Part shown: positions 63,676 to 64,000 of the stretch, piece by piece | Numbering within the stretch: the stretch's first letter is position 1 | Layout of the letters: each line of letters starts with the position of its first letter | Assembly (NCBI GenBank): GCA_934757245.1 | Contig: CAKVLH010000002.1 | Span: 165,687-229,686, forward strand | Direction of reading: 5' to 3' | Origin: an uncultured Candidatus Melainabacteria bacterium | GTDB lineage: Bacteria; Cyanobacteriota; Vampirovibrionia; Gastranaerophilales; Gastranaerophilaceae | DNA: 64,000 nucleotides | Notes under the pieces: model-generated | Told to the model about the DNA's origin: nothing | What the model saw: only the letters and a program-made list of their open reading frames with translations | Database searches by the model: none | Translations under genes and position numbers: made by a program

Positions 63676-63911
63676 CTATATAATAAACAATAATAGCGGT
63701 GTAGCAGTAGGGTGGAAAAAGCGTTAGCGGTTTCCACCTTTTCAATTAGGTGATTATACAATGTCATATTAAATTATATCTATCCGCCTAAAGGAATTTT
63801 ACTCACTCTCTCTGAGTAATTAAGATGGGAACCGCTATCGCTTTTCCCATCCTACATAGCTATATAATAAACAATAATAGCGGTGTAAGCATTTATAGCT
63901 TACCCGCTATA
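63676..63911. repeat. MITE/REPIN-like element with 24-bp inverted ends and 28-bp flanking repeats
   Basis: The ends (63707-63730 and the complement of 63855-63832) agree at 21 of 24 bases and start GTAGG, and each end forms its own hairpin. The 28-bp sequence CTATATAATAAACAATAATA... ending GCGGTGTA is repeated exactly at 63676-63703 and 63860-63887. After copy two follows the intact terminator-like hairpin 63878-63910. No ORF is inside, and none is seen in 63912-64000. Confidence 0.75.
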
Positions 63912-64000
63912 TTAATATGTATTGTATAAAATTAATAAAAATAGGATTGTTGTGGACTAAACGATATCATAATGTAACATAACAAAACTAATAAAAAGTA

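Noticed and set aside
1..64000. CRISPR array, rRNA operon or prophage
   Set aside because: No regularly spaced direct repeats with unique spacers, no rRNA-like sequence and no phage structural genes were seen.

Overview
The window looks like a chromosomal segment of a low-GC, fermentative bacterium with an outer membrane. The envelope evidence is two AsmA-like proteins, two two-partner-secretion exoproteins, PilM/N/O-type pilus proteins and lipoproteins. Pyruvate formate-lyase points to anaerobic life. Gene content and style fit the non-photosynthetic cyanobacterial relatives of animal guts (Vampirovibrionia/Gastranaerophilales); that placement is an inference from memory of such genomes, not shown by a marker gene. 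No rRNA, CRISPR array, prophage or intact insertion sequence was seen.

Layout. 1-5138: partial helix-hairpin-helix protein, then ylxR-infB, a small secreted protein and prfA, all on the minus strand. 5214-8974: WG-repeat protein and an AsmA-like protein carrying an in-frame palindromic insert. 9134-11726: a pyruvate formate-lyase split into a 693-aa catalytic chain and an 84-aa glycyl-radical chain. 11932-17982: a membrane protein, then a tightly overlapping minus-strand operon scpA-scpB-dehydratase-reductase-ketosynthase followed by proC. 18199-20652: Fe-S reductase subunit, phosphatase and a HigBA-type toxin-antitoxin pair. 20722-20981: a CAU tRNA with repeated fragments of its 5' end. 21304-23382 and 48766-50841: two exoprotein genes that share an apparently identical 2,020-bp core. 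23478-26209: aroC-aroK-aroB. 28259-36294: pnp, a glycosyltransferase-like protein, a substrate-binding lipoprotein, a large membrane-anchored protein and an OppD-type ATPase. 36291-41150: TPR protein, sigma-70 factor, rlmB and nadA. 41217-43534: PilM-PilN fusion and PilO. 44200-47066: pyrH-frr-cdsA-rnc. 47800-58773: tpiA, rpsP, a 16-aa-repeat protein, two small regulators, ispF, a parvulin lipoprotein and fusA. 58892-63662: second AsmA-like protein and thrB.

Most interesting. Two gene-poor gaps (27.8-28.1 kb and 38.16-38.46 kb) each hold a complete-looking type I toxin-antitoxin module. Each has a 23-26-aa hydrophobic peptide gene with a strong, hairpin-sequestered Shine-Dalgarno, a roughly 100-nt leader, complementary mRNA ends, and a convergent antisense promoter just past the toxin terminator. 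Their peptide sequences are unrelated but the architecture is the same. Other notable signals are the split pyruvate formate-lyase with cysteine-rich tails, the gene-converted exoprotein pair, a REP/REPIN-like family of GTAGG-headed hairpins including one MITE-like element with 28-bp flanking repeats, and a short FKG motif shared by otherwise different proteins.

The conserved genes are mostly housekeeping: translation (infB, prfA, frr, fusA, rpsP), RNA decay and processing (pnp, rnc), aromatic amino acid, NAD, isoprenoid, threonine and proline synthesis, and chromosome condensation. They are interspersed with lineage-specific envelope and secreted proteins.
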